From Clostridiales bacterium (GTDB lineage Bacteria; Bacillota; Clostridia; Saccharofermentanales; Saccharofermentanaceae): 64,000 bases of DNA. A program made the translations under genes and the position numbers. This document shows positions 41,924 to 49,215 of the stretch, in pieces (the stretch's first letter is position 1; each line of letters starts with the position of its first letter). Below the pieces are notes generated by a model. The model did no database searches, was not told the origin of the DNA, and worked only from the letters and a program-made list of their open reading frames with translations. The stretch covers positions 20,933-84,932 of the forward strand of contig JAFZVF010000051.1 of the NCBI GenBank assembly GCA_017617935.1. The letters run 5' to 3'.

Positions 41924-42667
41924 ATGAAACTTAAGCGTGTATTTGTTACATTGGTAGCTGTCGCAATGACCGTTAGCATTGTACCCGCGTTGGTTTTCGC
42001 TGACGAGGTTAAGAATGATACGGAAGACACTGCTATTGTAGAAGTTGCTGACGCCAAGGCTGAAAATCCCGCTAAGCTCGGTTCACCGGTTCCTACCAGC
42101 GGTACTTGCGGTAAGAATCTTAAGTGGAGCGTTGACGGAAGCGGTAAGCTTGTCATTTCCGGTAAGGGTGCTATGTACAGCTATGGTGCTGGTAAGGCTC
42201 CTTGGTATGGTCTTAAGGATAAGATCACGGCTCTCGCTTTTGACGGTTCACCTACGTCTGTTGGTAATTATGCGTTCTATAACCTTGACATTACCACTGT
42301 TTACATTCGTGCAACCATCAAGACGCTTGGCACAGGCGCTTTCTACAACTGCACAAAGCTTACAACCGTTAAGGGCGGAAATGCTCTGACAAAGATCGGC
42401 ACGTCTGCATTCAAGAACTGCACAAGCCTTTCTTCGTTCACGATCAATTCCAAGAAGCTTTCTAAGATTTGTTCTTCTGCTTTCGCAGGCGACACAAGCC
42501 TTACTCAGATCAACATCGCGAAGACGACAAAGCTTTCCAAGAAGGGCGTTAAGAATTCCCTCAAGGGTTCTTCCGTCAAGACTGTAAACGTCAAGAATTC
42601 CAAGAAGGTCGTTTACAAGTACTACTTCGGAAAGAGCAATTCCGGTGCTTCCGTTAAGGTTAAATAA
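41924..42667 (+). CDS. Secreted BspA-like leucine-rich repeat protein
   Basis: A 247-residue exported protein. Residues 1-28 are a Sec signal peptide (KLKR, hydrophobic core, cleavage after VFA before DE). An acidic linker leads to a domain starting SGTCGKNLKW and then three or so BspA-type LRR_5 units of about 23 residues, recognisable by GAFYNCTKL, SAFKNCTSL and SAFAGDTSL. The C-terminus is lysine- and serine-rich. BspA-like repeats mediate surface binding in other bacteria; no anchor is seen, so it may be released. ATG 41924 is used because the GGAGG at 41914-41918 is its SD; an ATG at 41912 overlaps that SD. Confidence 0.88.
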   Translation: MKLKRVFVTLVAVAMTVSIVPALVFADEVKNDTEDTAIVEVADAKAENPAKLGSPVPTSGTCGKNLKWSVDGSGKLVISGKGAMYSYGAGKAPWYGLKDKITALAFDGSPTSVGNYAFYNLDITTVYIRATIKTLGTGAFYNCTKLTTVKGGNALTKIGTSAFKNCTSLSSFTINSKKLSKICSSAFAGDTSLTQINIAKTTKLSKKGVKNSLKGSSVKTVNVKNSKKVVYKYYFGKSNSGASVKVK

Positions 42668-42688
42668 TCTTAGCTACAAGTAAACATT

Positions 42689-42720
42689 AAAGGAGCCGCT
42701 TCATGCGGCTCCTTTTTCTT
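42689..42720 (+). terminator. Intrinsic terminator after the leucine-rich repeat gene
   Basis: An 11-bp perfect stem AAAGGAGCCGC / GCGGCTCCTTT with a TTCAT loop is followed by TTCTTGCTTTTT. It is 22 bp past the stop. Confidence 0.92.
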
Positions 42721-42745
42721 GCTTTTTGTGTGGTTTTGGATCAAT

Positions 42746-42787
42746 TACCGTATCGAATCCGAAGCGTCTGGTTTATACGGTAGTTTT
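42746..42787 (+). terminator. Second hairpin TACCGTAT/ATACGGTA followed by TTTTT
   Basis: An 8-bp perfect inverted repeat with a 21-base loop precedes GTTTTTGC. It could be a back-up terminator before the convergent argH. The same arm sequence, extended, forms the terminator at 61879-61917. Confidence 0.45.
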
Positions 42788-42812
42788 TGCTTTATGGTTA
42801 TTTCAGCGGACG

Positions 42813-44174
42813 TCAGATGCTTTCCAGATAACGCTTTACCGTTTCAGGGGCAGGGCCTCCGATGAGCGAGCGCCCTTCAACGCACGTCTTGAGGGAGATT
42901 GCGTCATAGACGTCTTCCTCGAAAGCTGGGGAGAACTCCTTCAGCGTTTCAAGAGGGAGCTTTTCAAGGGAGGTGTTGTTCTCGATGCAGTAGTGGACGA
43001 GCTTTCCTGAGATTGCGTGGGTCTCTCTGAAAGGAAGGCCTTTCTTAACGAGGTAGTCAGCGAGGTCAGTGGCATTGGTAAAGCCCTCGAGAGCCGCGGC
43101 TTCCATCTTGTCCTTGCGGATTGTCATTGTCTTCATCATGCCGGTGAAGGGAGCAAGGACTGCCTTGATCGTCTCGATGCAGTCGAACATTGCCTCTTGG
43201 ACTTCCTGCATGTCCTTGTTATACGTAAGGGGAAGCCCCTTCATGATGACGAGCAGGGAGATGAGGTCTCCGTAAACCCTTCCGGTCTTGCCTCTTGTAA
43301 GTTCGGCAACATCAGGATTCTTCTTCTGGGGCATCATGGAAGAGCCTGTGGAATAAGCGTCATCAAGCTCATAGAACTTGAATTCCTGGGAAGCATACAA
43401 GATGATCTCTTCAGAAAGCCTGGAAAGATGCATCATCAATATCGAGCAGGCGGAAGCGAATTCGATCGCGAAATCCCTGTCAGCTACGCCGTCAAGAGAG
43501 CAGAGGGTTACTCCGTTCATGCCGAGGTCATCTGCAACGGCTTCACGGTCAAGGGGATACGTCGTTCCTGCAAGTGCGCCCGAACCGAGAGGAGAGACGT
43601 TTGCACGGTCTTTTGCAGCGTTAAGCCTGTCTACGTCGCGCCTGAACATTTCGATATATGCCGTCAGATAGTGAGCGTATGTAATGGGCTGAGCCCTCTG
43701 AAGGTGCGTATATCCGGGCATGTAAGTGGTAAGGTTGTCTTTTGCGATGTCGATAAGGGCATCAACGAGCGTATCAAGGAGTTCGACGATCTCGTCTGCC
43801 TCATCAACGAGGTAAAGACGCTGGTCCAAAGCAACCTGGTCGTTTCTGGATCTTCCCGTGTGAAGACGCTTGCCGGCATCTCCGATGCGGTTTGTTAGCT
43901 CTTCTTCGATGAACATGTGGATGTCTTCAGCGTCAGAATCGAAAGTAAGCTTGCCGGACTCGATGTCTTCCTTGATCGAAAGAAGCCCCGTCTTGATGGC
44001 TTCCGCATCGTCGCTGCTAATGACGCCCTGCTTAGCGAGCATCTGTGAGTGAGCTATGGAACCTTCAATATCCTGACTGTACATCTTACAGTCAAAGGGA
44101 AGGGAAGAGTTGTAATCGTTTACGTCCTTGTCGGTCGCCTTCTCAAAGCGGCCTGCCCACATTTTCTTTGCCAT
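42813..44174 (-). CDS. argH: Argininosuccinate lyase
   Basis: A 453-residue ASL, which splits argininosuccinate to arginine and fumarate. The signature GSSMMPQKKNPD is present with its catalytic Ser loop, as are SRNDQVALD and PGYTHLQRAQP. Length is typical. AAGGAG lies about 9 bp before the ATG. argG is the partner enzyme but is not contiguous: an oppositely oriented lipoprotein gene stands between, so argH needs the promoter at 44210-44218. No ARG-box-like site was found for this promoter. Confidence 0.96.
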   Translation of the reverse strand: MAKKMWAGRFEKATDKDVNDYNSSLPFDCKMYSQDIEGSIAHSQMLAKQGVISSDDAEAIKTGLLSIKEDIESGKLTFDSDAEDIHMFIEEELTNRIGDAGKRLHTGRSRNDQVALDQRLYLVDEADEIVELLDTLVDALIDIAKDNLTTYMPGYTHLQRAQPITYAHYLTAYIEMFRRDVDRLNAAKDRANVSPLGSGALAGTTYPLDREAVADDLGMNGVTLCSLDGVADRDFAIEFASACSILMMHLSRLSEEIILYASQEFKFYELDDAYSTGSSMMPQKKNPDVAELTRGKTGRVYGDLISLLVIMKGLPLTYNKDMQEVQEAMFDCIETIKAVLAPFTGMMKTMTIRKDKMEAAALEGFTNATDLADYLVKKGLPFRETHAISGKLVHYCIENNTSLEKLPLETLKEFSPAFEEDVYDAISLKTCVEGRSLIGGPAPETVKRYLESI

Positions 44175-44209
44175 GGCCTAAGTCTCCTTACCATATGTAA
44201 AACAACAAT

Positions 44210-44218
44210 ATTATATCA
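44210..44218 (-). promoter_or_regulatory. Extended -10 promoter of argH
   Basis: On the minus strand the bases read TG-A-TATAAT. The start site would be near 44203, about 29 nt before the ATG. No consensus -35. Confidence 0.6.
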
Positions 44219-44225
44219 AAATATA

Positions 44226-44234
44226 TGCTAATAT
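44226..44234 (+). promoter_or_regulatory. Extended -10 promoter of the lipoprotein gene
   Basis: TG-C-TAATAT at 44226-44234 is close to consensus. It lies back to back with the argH promoter in a 93-bp AT-rich spacer. Confidence 0.45.
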
Positions 44235-44267
44235 GTTTTTGTGAAAAACACTTTGGGAGGCTTGAAA

Positions 44268-44723
44268 TTGCGTTTTTTTTCAAGATTTGCGGTTCCTTTT
44301 GCGACTGTTTTGCTGATGGCCTCCCTTTGCGCGTGTAAGAATCCTTCCGAGACTTCAGTTTCTTCTGAAAGTACGTCCGTCTCAAGTTCTCAAATTACCT
44401 CTGTTTCGGAAACCGTGACCGAAACCACTACTGAGATCACCACGGAGACAACTTCTGAAACGACAGAGACTACCGCTTCCGAGACATCATCGTCGGAAAA
44501 GCCCACGGAAACCGAAGCAAAACTCAATACCGCCAATGGCAAGTTCAACTACGTCCTCAAGAACAAATCCTGGAAGTTCGATGGCGAGATGTACTATCAC
44601 AAATACAAGGACGGAACGACCGTCTATTACGACAAGGAAGCAAAATCCTATTTTCTCGTCGACAGTAAGGGGCAGGGATGGTACTACGATCCTGACATAA
44701 AGGACTTCGTTAAAGATGAGTGA
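44268..44723 (+). CDS. Ser/Thr/Glu-rich lipoprotein of unknown function
   Basis: A 151-residue predicted lipoprotein. With the TTG start at 44268, which has GGGAGG (44255-44260) 7 bp upstream, the N-terminus is MRFFSRF followed by a hydrophobic core and a lipobox LCAC (Cys about 23). Starting at GTG 44241 would put the SD inside the gene. Residues about 25-90 are a low-complexity Ser/Thr/Glu linker with repeated TET, SET and TTE units, typical of wall-spanning spacers. The last 60 residues hold a small aromatic domain with YYHKYKDGTTVYYDKE. No family was recognised. It is on the opposite strand between argG and argH. Confidence 0.75.
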   Translation: MRFFSRFAVPFATVLLMASLCACKNPSETSVSSESTSVSSSQITSVSETVTETTTEITTETTSETTETTASETSSSEKPTETEAKLNTANGKFNYVLKNKSWKFDGEMYYHKYKDGTTVYYDKEAKSYFLVDSKGQGWYYDPDIKDFVKDE

Positions 44724-44759
44724 GTTTTACTAAACAATTTATCTGTGCGCTTTCAGAGC

Positions 44760-44897
44760 GTAAACTTTTCCGTAAACGTTTCAGCCTGATTTGTTTACGC
44801 AGAAGTTTACTTTGTTGAAAAGTAAAGATTTTCGTAAACATTTCAAATGAAAAAGTTTACTTTAAAGTTTACGGAAGCTGAATCCAGCTGCGTAAAC
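44760..44897. repeat. Palindromic array of eight GTAAAC/GTTTAC hexamers (two 62-bp modules)
   Basis: GTAAAC occurs at 44760, 44772, 44834 and 44892, and its complement GTTTAC at 44793, 44805, 44855 and 44867. Module 1 has two forward sites 12 bp apart facing two reverse sites 12 bp apart, perfectly symmetric about 44785. Module 2 repeats this layout exactly 62 bp further on, symmetric about 44847, with GTAAAG at 44822 as its first site. The sequence between the hexamers is not conserved, so the hexamers and their spacing are what is kept. The array lies between two convergent 3' ends (lipoprotein gene and argG), not in a promoter. It suggests a multi-subunit DNA-binding site; function unknown. 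Confidence 0.85.
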
Positions 44898-44899
44898 AG

Positions 44900-44939
44900 A
44901 AAAAAGAGGGTGTCTCATTATAATTGAGACACCCTCTTT
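44900..44939 (-). terminator. Intrinsic terminator of argG
   Basis: A 15-bp perfect stem (44903-44917 with 44925-44939) and 7-base loop; on the minus strand it is followed by TTTTTT (complement of 44900-44905). It lies 17 bp after the argG stop and would also stop plus-strand transcripts weakly. Confidence 0.93.
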
Positions 44940-44956
44940 GATTTATTTATTCAGTA

Positions 44957-46171
44957 TCAGAGCATTCCGTTCTTTTTCTTCATTGCGGCGTTGACTTTCA
45001 TCGGGAGACCGAAGCAGTTGATGAATCCGCCTGCATCAGCCTGGTTGTAAACGTCGTCAGCCTCAAATGTAGCGATCTCGGGATCGTAGAGGGAATAAGG
45101 TGACTTGGTGCCTGCAGGAGTGCAGTTGCCCTTGTAGAGCTTCATCTTAACTTCGCCCGTAACTGTCTTCTCAGTGTCGTCTACGAAAGCGGAGAGAGCT
45201 TCCCTCAAGGGGTGGAACCACTGTCCGTAGTAAACGAGTTCGGAGAACTTCTGGGATACGAGATCCTTGTAGTGGAGAGTGTCACGCTCGATCGTGAGGA
45301 GTTCAAGCTCTCTGTGTGCTGCGAAGAGAAGAGTTCCGCCGGGAGTCTCGTAAACGCCCCTGGACTTCATTCCTACGAGACGGTTCTCAACGATGTCTGC
45401 GATGCCTACGCCGTTAGCGCCTGCAACCTTGTTGCAGTACTTGAGAAGGTCGGAAGGAGCGAGCTTCTGGCCGTCAACTTCAACGGGGATGCCCTTTTCG
45501 AACTTGATCGTTACATAAGTGGGAGCGTCAGGTGCCTTCTCGGGAGAGACCATGAGCTCAAGGATCTTGTCGAGATTAGGCTCGTTTGCGGGATCCTCAA
45601 GATCCATACCCTCGTGGGAGAGGTGCCAGAGGTTCTCGTCCTTGGAGTAGTTGTTCTCCTTGGTAACGGGAACTTCGATGCCGTGAGCTGCAGCATAGTC
45701 GATCTCTTCGTCACGTGACTTGATGTCCCAGATCCTCCAGGGAGCAAGGATCTTCATCTCAGGAGCAAGAGCCTTGATGGAAAGCTCGAATCTTACCTGG
45801 TCGTTGCCCTTGCCGGTGCAGCCGTGAACGATCGTGGTGCAGCCTTCTTTTCTAGCGACTTCAACGAAGTGCTTAGCGATGAGGGGACGTGCCATGGACG
45901 TACCGAGAAGGTACTTGCCCTCGTAAACCGCGTTAGCCTTGAGTGTAGGGTATACGAAATCCGTTACGAACTCATCTTCGATGTTCTCAACGTAGCACTT
46001 TGTAGCGCCGCACTTGAGAGCCTTAGCCTTGAGATAGTCGTTGTCAACGCCTACGCCGACCTCACCGCAGTATGCGATGACTTCGCAGTCGTAGTGCTCA
46101 AGGAGCCAGGGGATGATGATGGACGTGTCGAGTCCGCCGGAATATGCAAGCAGGAATTTTTCTTTTGCCAT
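44957..46171 (-). CDS. argG: Argininosuccinate synthase
   Basis: A 404-residue ASS, joining citrulline and aspartate with ATP. The N-terminal P-loop-like [15 protein letters not shown] (about 9-23), the [14 protein letters not shown] helix, [14 protein letters not shown] and [14 protein letters not shown] are all family marks. Length is typical. GGAGGT lies 8 bp before the ATG. It has a strong promoter at 46225-46253 and a near-perfect ARG box between the promoter and the SD, so arginine repression by an ArgR-type regulator is likely. It ends before its own terminator and does not run on into argH. Confidence 0.96.
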   Translation of the reverse strand: MAKEKFLLAYSGGLDTSIIIPWLLEHYDCEVIAYCGEVGVGVDNDYLKAKALKCGATKCYVENIEDEFVTDFVYPTLKANAVYEGKYLLGTSMARPLIAKHFVEVARKEGCTTIVHGCTGKGNDQVRFELSIKALAPEMKILAPWRIWDIKSRDEEIDYAAAHGIEVPVTKENNYSKDENLWHLSHEGMDLEDPANEPNLDKILELMVSPEKAPDAPTYVTIKFEKGIPVEVDGQKLAPSDLLKYCNKVAGANGVGIADIVENRLVGMKSRGVYETPGGTLLFAAHRELELLTIERDTLHYKDLVSQKFSELVYYGQWFHPLREALSAFVDDTEKTVTGEVKMKLYKGNCTPAGTKSPYSLYDPEIATFEADDVYNQADAGGFINCFGLPMKVNAAMKKKNGML

Positions 46172-46188
46172 AAGGCACCTCCGTTAAA

Positions 46189-46202
46189 TGAATAATTATG
46201 CA
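46189..46202. promoter_or_regulatory. Candidate ARG box (ArgR operator) of argG
   Basis: TGAATAATTATGCA is a 14-bp dyad with one mismatch from TGAATAATTATTCA, the core of ArgR/AhrC operators. It lies about 17 bp upstream of the argG start and downstream of the predicted transcription start, a repressing position. Confidence 0.6.
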
Positions 46203-46224
46203 AGCTGTTGTATAAATCGACAAC

Positions 46225-46253
46225 ATATTACTCTTAGTTAAGAGCCTCGTCAA
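46225..46253 (-). promoter_or_regulatory. Promoter of argG with a palindrome in the spacer
   Basis: On the minus strand TTGACG (46248-46253) and TAATAT (46225-46230) are 17 bp apart. The spacer contains the 14-bp palindrome CTCTTAGTTAAGAG (46231-46244, plus strand), abutting the -10. Confidence 0.75.
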
Positions 46254-46336
46254 TAGGGTAATTGTAAATAGCGCCATTAAGAAAAACAAGTTAATAAATT
46301 ATAGTGTTTTTTGTGCATGTTTTTTTGCGTGTTTTT

Positions 46337-46365
46337 TTGTAAAAAAGATTCGTTTTGGGTACAAT
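46337..46365 (+). promoter_or_regulatory. Promoter of the aminotransferase-htpG-purL-rsmA run
   Basis: TTGTAA (46337-46342) and TACAAT (46360-46365) are 17 bp apart. It is 45 bp upstream of the aminotransferase start and diverges from argG. Confidence 0.6.
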
Positions 46366-46409
46366 TCAAATGGATATTTTTTCCAAAGCATAAAAGCGGA
46401 GATTTTCAG

Positions 46410-47270
46410 ATGGCATACCCTTTGATGGAGCATCCGGCAGGAGACGTGTTTTTTTTTGACGGAGCTTTTTACGACGTCGGTTCAGGCAAGGCTGAAGAGC
46501 TTTCCAAGCCTACGGACGACAGGACTTACTATGAGACGGTAAGGATCAAGAGGGGAGTGCTCCTTTTCTTGGAAGACCATCTCTCCAGGCTTACGAAATC
46601 AGTCGCGGGTCTTGAGGATTTCCCTGTCGATACAAATGATATTTCTGATAAAGCTTATTTTTTCTTAAAAGAGATCGATTTCAAGGATGACGGCAACATC
46701 CGCATCGTCCTTACGAAAGAGCATCTTCTTATACATCTCGTTACAGTTAACGTTCCCGATAAGGAAAAGTTCGAAAAGGGCATCAACACGAGCCTTCTTC
46801 AGTGGGAGAGACAGACTCCGAATCTCAAGATCTTCAGGGGTGATTACAAGAACACCGTAAACGAGAAGTTCAAGACGGAAAACGCCCACGGCAAGCCGTT
46901 TGAACTCGTCCTGTCAGACAATGAGGGAAAGCTTTACGAAGGCTCGATGTCCAATCTGTTCGTCATCATGGACGGCAAGGTCTATTCCGCTCCTGATGAC
47001 AAGATCCTCATCGGCATTACCAGAAGAAGAGTCATCGAAGCGCTTAAGAGATCCGGTCTTGAGCTTCATACAGGCACGTTCACCATGGATGAACTGGTTA
47101 AGGGCAATGCCGCGATATTCGTGTCTTCCACGCCTTTTGACATACTCCCGGTCACCTATATCGATGACCATGCTTTTGATTCCGTCAACAACCCGCTCCT
47201 TAACATGATCTCCGAAGCTTATGCGGGCTATACGGAAGAATACGTTGCTTCACATTTGGAGGTGATATAA
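46410..47270 (+). CDS. Class IV aminotransferase (BCAT / D-amino acid / ADC lyase type)
   Basis: A 286-residue PLP fold-type IV enzyme. The start VFFFDGAFYDVGSG is the N-terminal family motif; DYKNTVNEKF holds the likely PLP lysine, and EGSMSNLFVIMDGKVYSAP, GITRRRVIEAL and IFVSSTPFDILPV complete the fold. These strings do not settle between branched-chain aminotransferase, D-amino acid aminotransferase and aminodeoxychorismate lyase. ATG 46410 is chosen because GGAG lies 8 bp upstream; the in-frame upstream stretch is Phe/Lys-rich translated spacer. htpG begins on the base after its stop. Confidence 0.88.
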   Translation: MAYPLMEHPAGDVFFFDGAFYDVGSGKAEELSKPTDDRTYYETVRIKRGVLLFLEDHLSRLTKSVAGLEDFPVDTNDISDKAYFFLKEIDFKDDGNIRIVLTKEHLLIHLVTVNVPDKEKFEKGINTSLLQWERQTPNLKIFRGDYKNTVNEKFKTENAHGKPFELVLSDNEGKLYEGSMSNLFVIMDGKVYSAPDDKILIGITRRRVIEALKRSGLELHTGTFTMDELVKGNAAIFVSSTPFDILPVTYIDDHAFDSVNNPLLNMISEAYAGYTEEYVASHLEVI

Positions 47271-49199
47271 ATGGAAACAAAGAAGGGAAAGGTATCGGTA
47301 ACCACCGAGAACATTTTTCCGGTAATTAGACAGTGGCTCTACGAGGATAAGGACATCTTCGTAAGGGAATTGGTATCCAACTGCGCGGACGCGATCTCCA
47401 AGCACAGAAGGCTCGCAGAGCTCGGCAAGGCCGAAGCCGGCGCGGATCCCAAGGCTGATTATTCTATAAAGATCATTTACGATGACGATGCCAAGACGAT
47501 AGCATTTTGCGACGACGGCATCGGAATGACCCGGGAAGAAGTCGAGAAGTACATCAATCAGATCGCTTTCTCCGGCGCTCTTGATTTCGTTACCAAATAT
47601 CAGGAAGAATCAACGGACAAATCAGGCATCATAGGACATTTCGGTCTCGGTTTCTATTCCGCATTCATGGTCTCCGACGAGGTCACGATCGACACGAAGA
47701 GCTTCGTAGAAGGCTCTGAGGCGGTTACGTGGAAGTCCAACGACGGCATGGACTATGAGATCGCTCCGTCCGACAAGAAGGACAGGGGAACGGTCATCAC
47801 CCTAAAGCTTTCAGAAGAGGCTTCTAAGATCTTCGATTCAGCTACGGTAAGAATGACTCTCCGCAAGTACTGCTACTTCGCGCCTGCGGACATCTATTTC
47901 GTTGACACAAAAGCTGACAAGCTCCACGAGGAGGCTGAGGCCAAGCGCAAGAAGGAAGCGGAGGAGAAGGGCGAAGAGTATAAGGAAGAGCCCGTAAAGA
48001 ACGTTCCCGTCAACAACAAGAGCCCTCTTTGGACGAAGAAGCCCTCCGAGTGCACCGAGGACGAATATAAGTCCTTCTACCACAGCGTGTTTAACGACGG
48101 CCGCGATCCTCTTTTCTGGATCCACCTCAACATGGACTATCCTTTCACTCTTCAGGGCATCCTTTATTTCCCGAAGACCGACAACGTCTATCAGTCTCTT
48201 GAGGGAAGGATCAAGATCTACAATCACCAGATCTTTGTTGCTGACAACATCGAAGAGATCATTCCTGACTTCCTTTTCCTGCTCCAGGGCTGCCTTGATT
48301 GCTCAGACCTTCCGCTCAACGTTTCACGTTCCGCACTCCAGCAGGACGAGTACGTCAAGAAGCTTTCCGGTCACATTATCAAGAAGGTTTCCGACAAGCT
48401 GAACGAGCTTTTCAAGATGCAGCGTGAAGACTACGAGAAGTACTGGTCCGACATCTCCATCTTCGTCAAGTACGGCATGATGAAGGACGAGAAGTTCTAC
48501 GAGAAGGTTGAAGACATATGCCTCTACAAGACCGTTGACGGCAAGTTCAAGACTTTGGCAGAGCTTACCGAAGGCGATCACAAGACGATCAGATACACGA
48601 CCGATCCCAAGGCTCAGGCCGCTTACGTTGAAATGAGCAAGAAGGACGGCTTCGAAGTAGTCGTAATGGACGAAGAGATCGACAACAACTTCATGTCCTT
48701 CCACGAGTACAAGAAGCCTGACAACAGGTTCCAGAGAGTCGACTCCGAGCTTTCCGGCGAGGCTTCCGACGAAGAGACCACCAATAAGATAAAGGCCTTC
48801 TTCAGAGGCGCTCTCGGCAACGAGAAGCTCACCGTATTTGCACAGCAGATGGGTGCTGATTCCATGCCTGCATTGATCAGGGAAGCCGAGCACAACAGAA
48901 GAATGAAGGAAATGCGCGCCCAGTATGAGAAGATGATGGCGATGAGCAACATGACTCCCGAACAGCTTGACGAGATGTTCCCCGATACGGAAGAACTCGT
49001 CATCAACACGGATTCGCCTTTGATCTCCAAACTCGAGGCTCTTGAGTCCATGGGCACGAAGAAGGAAGAGGCGGACCGCCTTGCACAGCACATATACGAT
49101 CAGGCCAAGCTCGCCCACGGATCCCTGGACAGCGAAGGCCTTGAGAGATTCCTTAAGTACAACACGGAACTGCTTGCCAAAAGCGCCGACAACATTTAA
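47271..49199 (+). CDS. htpG: Molecular chaperone HtpG (Hsp90)
   Basis: A 642-residue bacterial Hsp90 homodimer. The ATP pocket is made by ELVSNCADAISKH (about 25-37), DDGIGMTREEV and GHFGLGFYSAF; the middle domain has VDTKADK, GILYFPKTD and the conserved LPLNVSRSALQQD; a dimerisation domain follows. A charged linker (AKRKKEAEEKGEEYKEE in parts, about 222-240) between N and middle domains is longer than in E. coli. It starts directly after the aminotransferase stop with GGAGG upstream inside that gene. No CIRCE lies nearby. Confidence 0.95.
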   Translation: METKKGKVSVTTENIFPVIRQWLYEDKDIFVRELVSNCADAISKHRRLAELGKAEAGADPKADYSIKIIYDDDAKTIAFCDDGIGMTREEVEKYINQIAFSGALDFVTKYQEESTDKSGIIGHFGLGFYSAFMVSDEVTIDTKSFVEGSEAVTWKSNDGMDYEIAPSDKKDRGTVITLKLSEEASKIFDSATVRMTLRKYCYFAPADIYFVDTKADKLHEEAEAKRKKEAEEKGEEYKEEPVKNVPVNNKSPLWTKKPSECTEDEYKSFYHSVFNDGRDPLFWIHLNMDYPFTLQGILYFPKTDNVYQSLEGRIKIYNHQIFVADNIEEIIPDFLFLLQGCLDCSDLPLNVSRSALQQDEYVKKLSGHIIKKVSDKLNELFKMQREDYEKYWSDISIFVKYGMMKDEKFYEKVEDICLYKTVDGKFKTLAELTEGDHKTIRYTTDPKAQAAYVEMSKKDGFEVVVMDEEIDNNFMSFHEYKKPDNRFQRVDSELSGEASDEETTNKIKAFFRGALGNEKLTVFAQQMGADSMPALIREAEHNRRMKEMRAQYEKMMAMSNMTPEQLDEMFPDTEELVINTDSPLISKLEALESMGTKKEEADRLAQHIYDQAKLAHGSLDSEGLERFLKYNTELLAKSADNI

Positions 49200-49215
49200 G
49201 TAAAGGAGAATTCCA

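Noticed and set aside
43017..43898. 293-codon open frame antisense to argH
   Set aside because: It is a shadow of the argH reading frame; the protein has no recognisable motif and argH is certain. The same holds for the 210-codon frame at 21948-22580 opposite the histidine kinase.
44771..44784. Catabolite-response (cre) site in the hexamer array
   Set aside because: GTAAACGTTT looked like a cre core, but the outer TG and CA bases are missing and the array symmetry explains the sequence better.
44760..44897. DnaA-box cluster or replication origin
   Set aside because: The hexamers do not match TTATCCACA and no origin-type genes are nearby.
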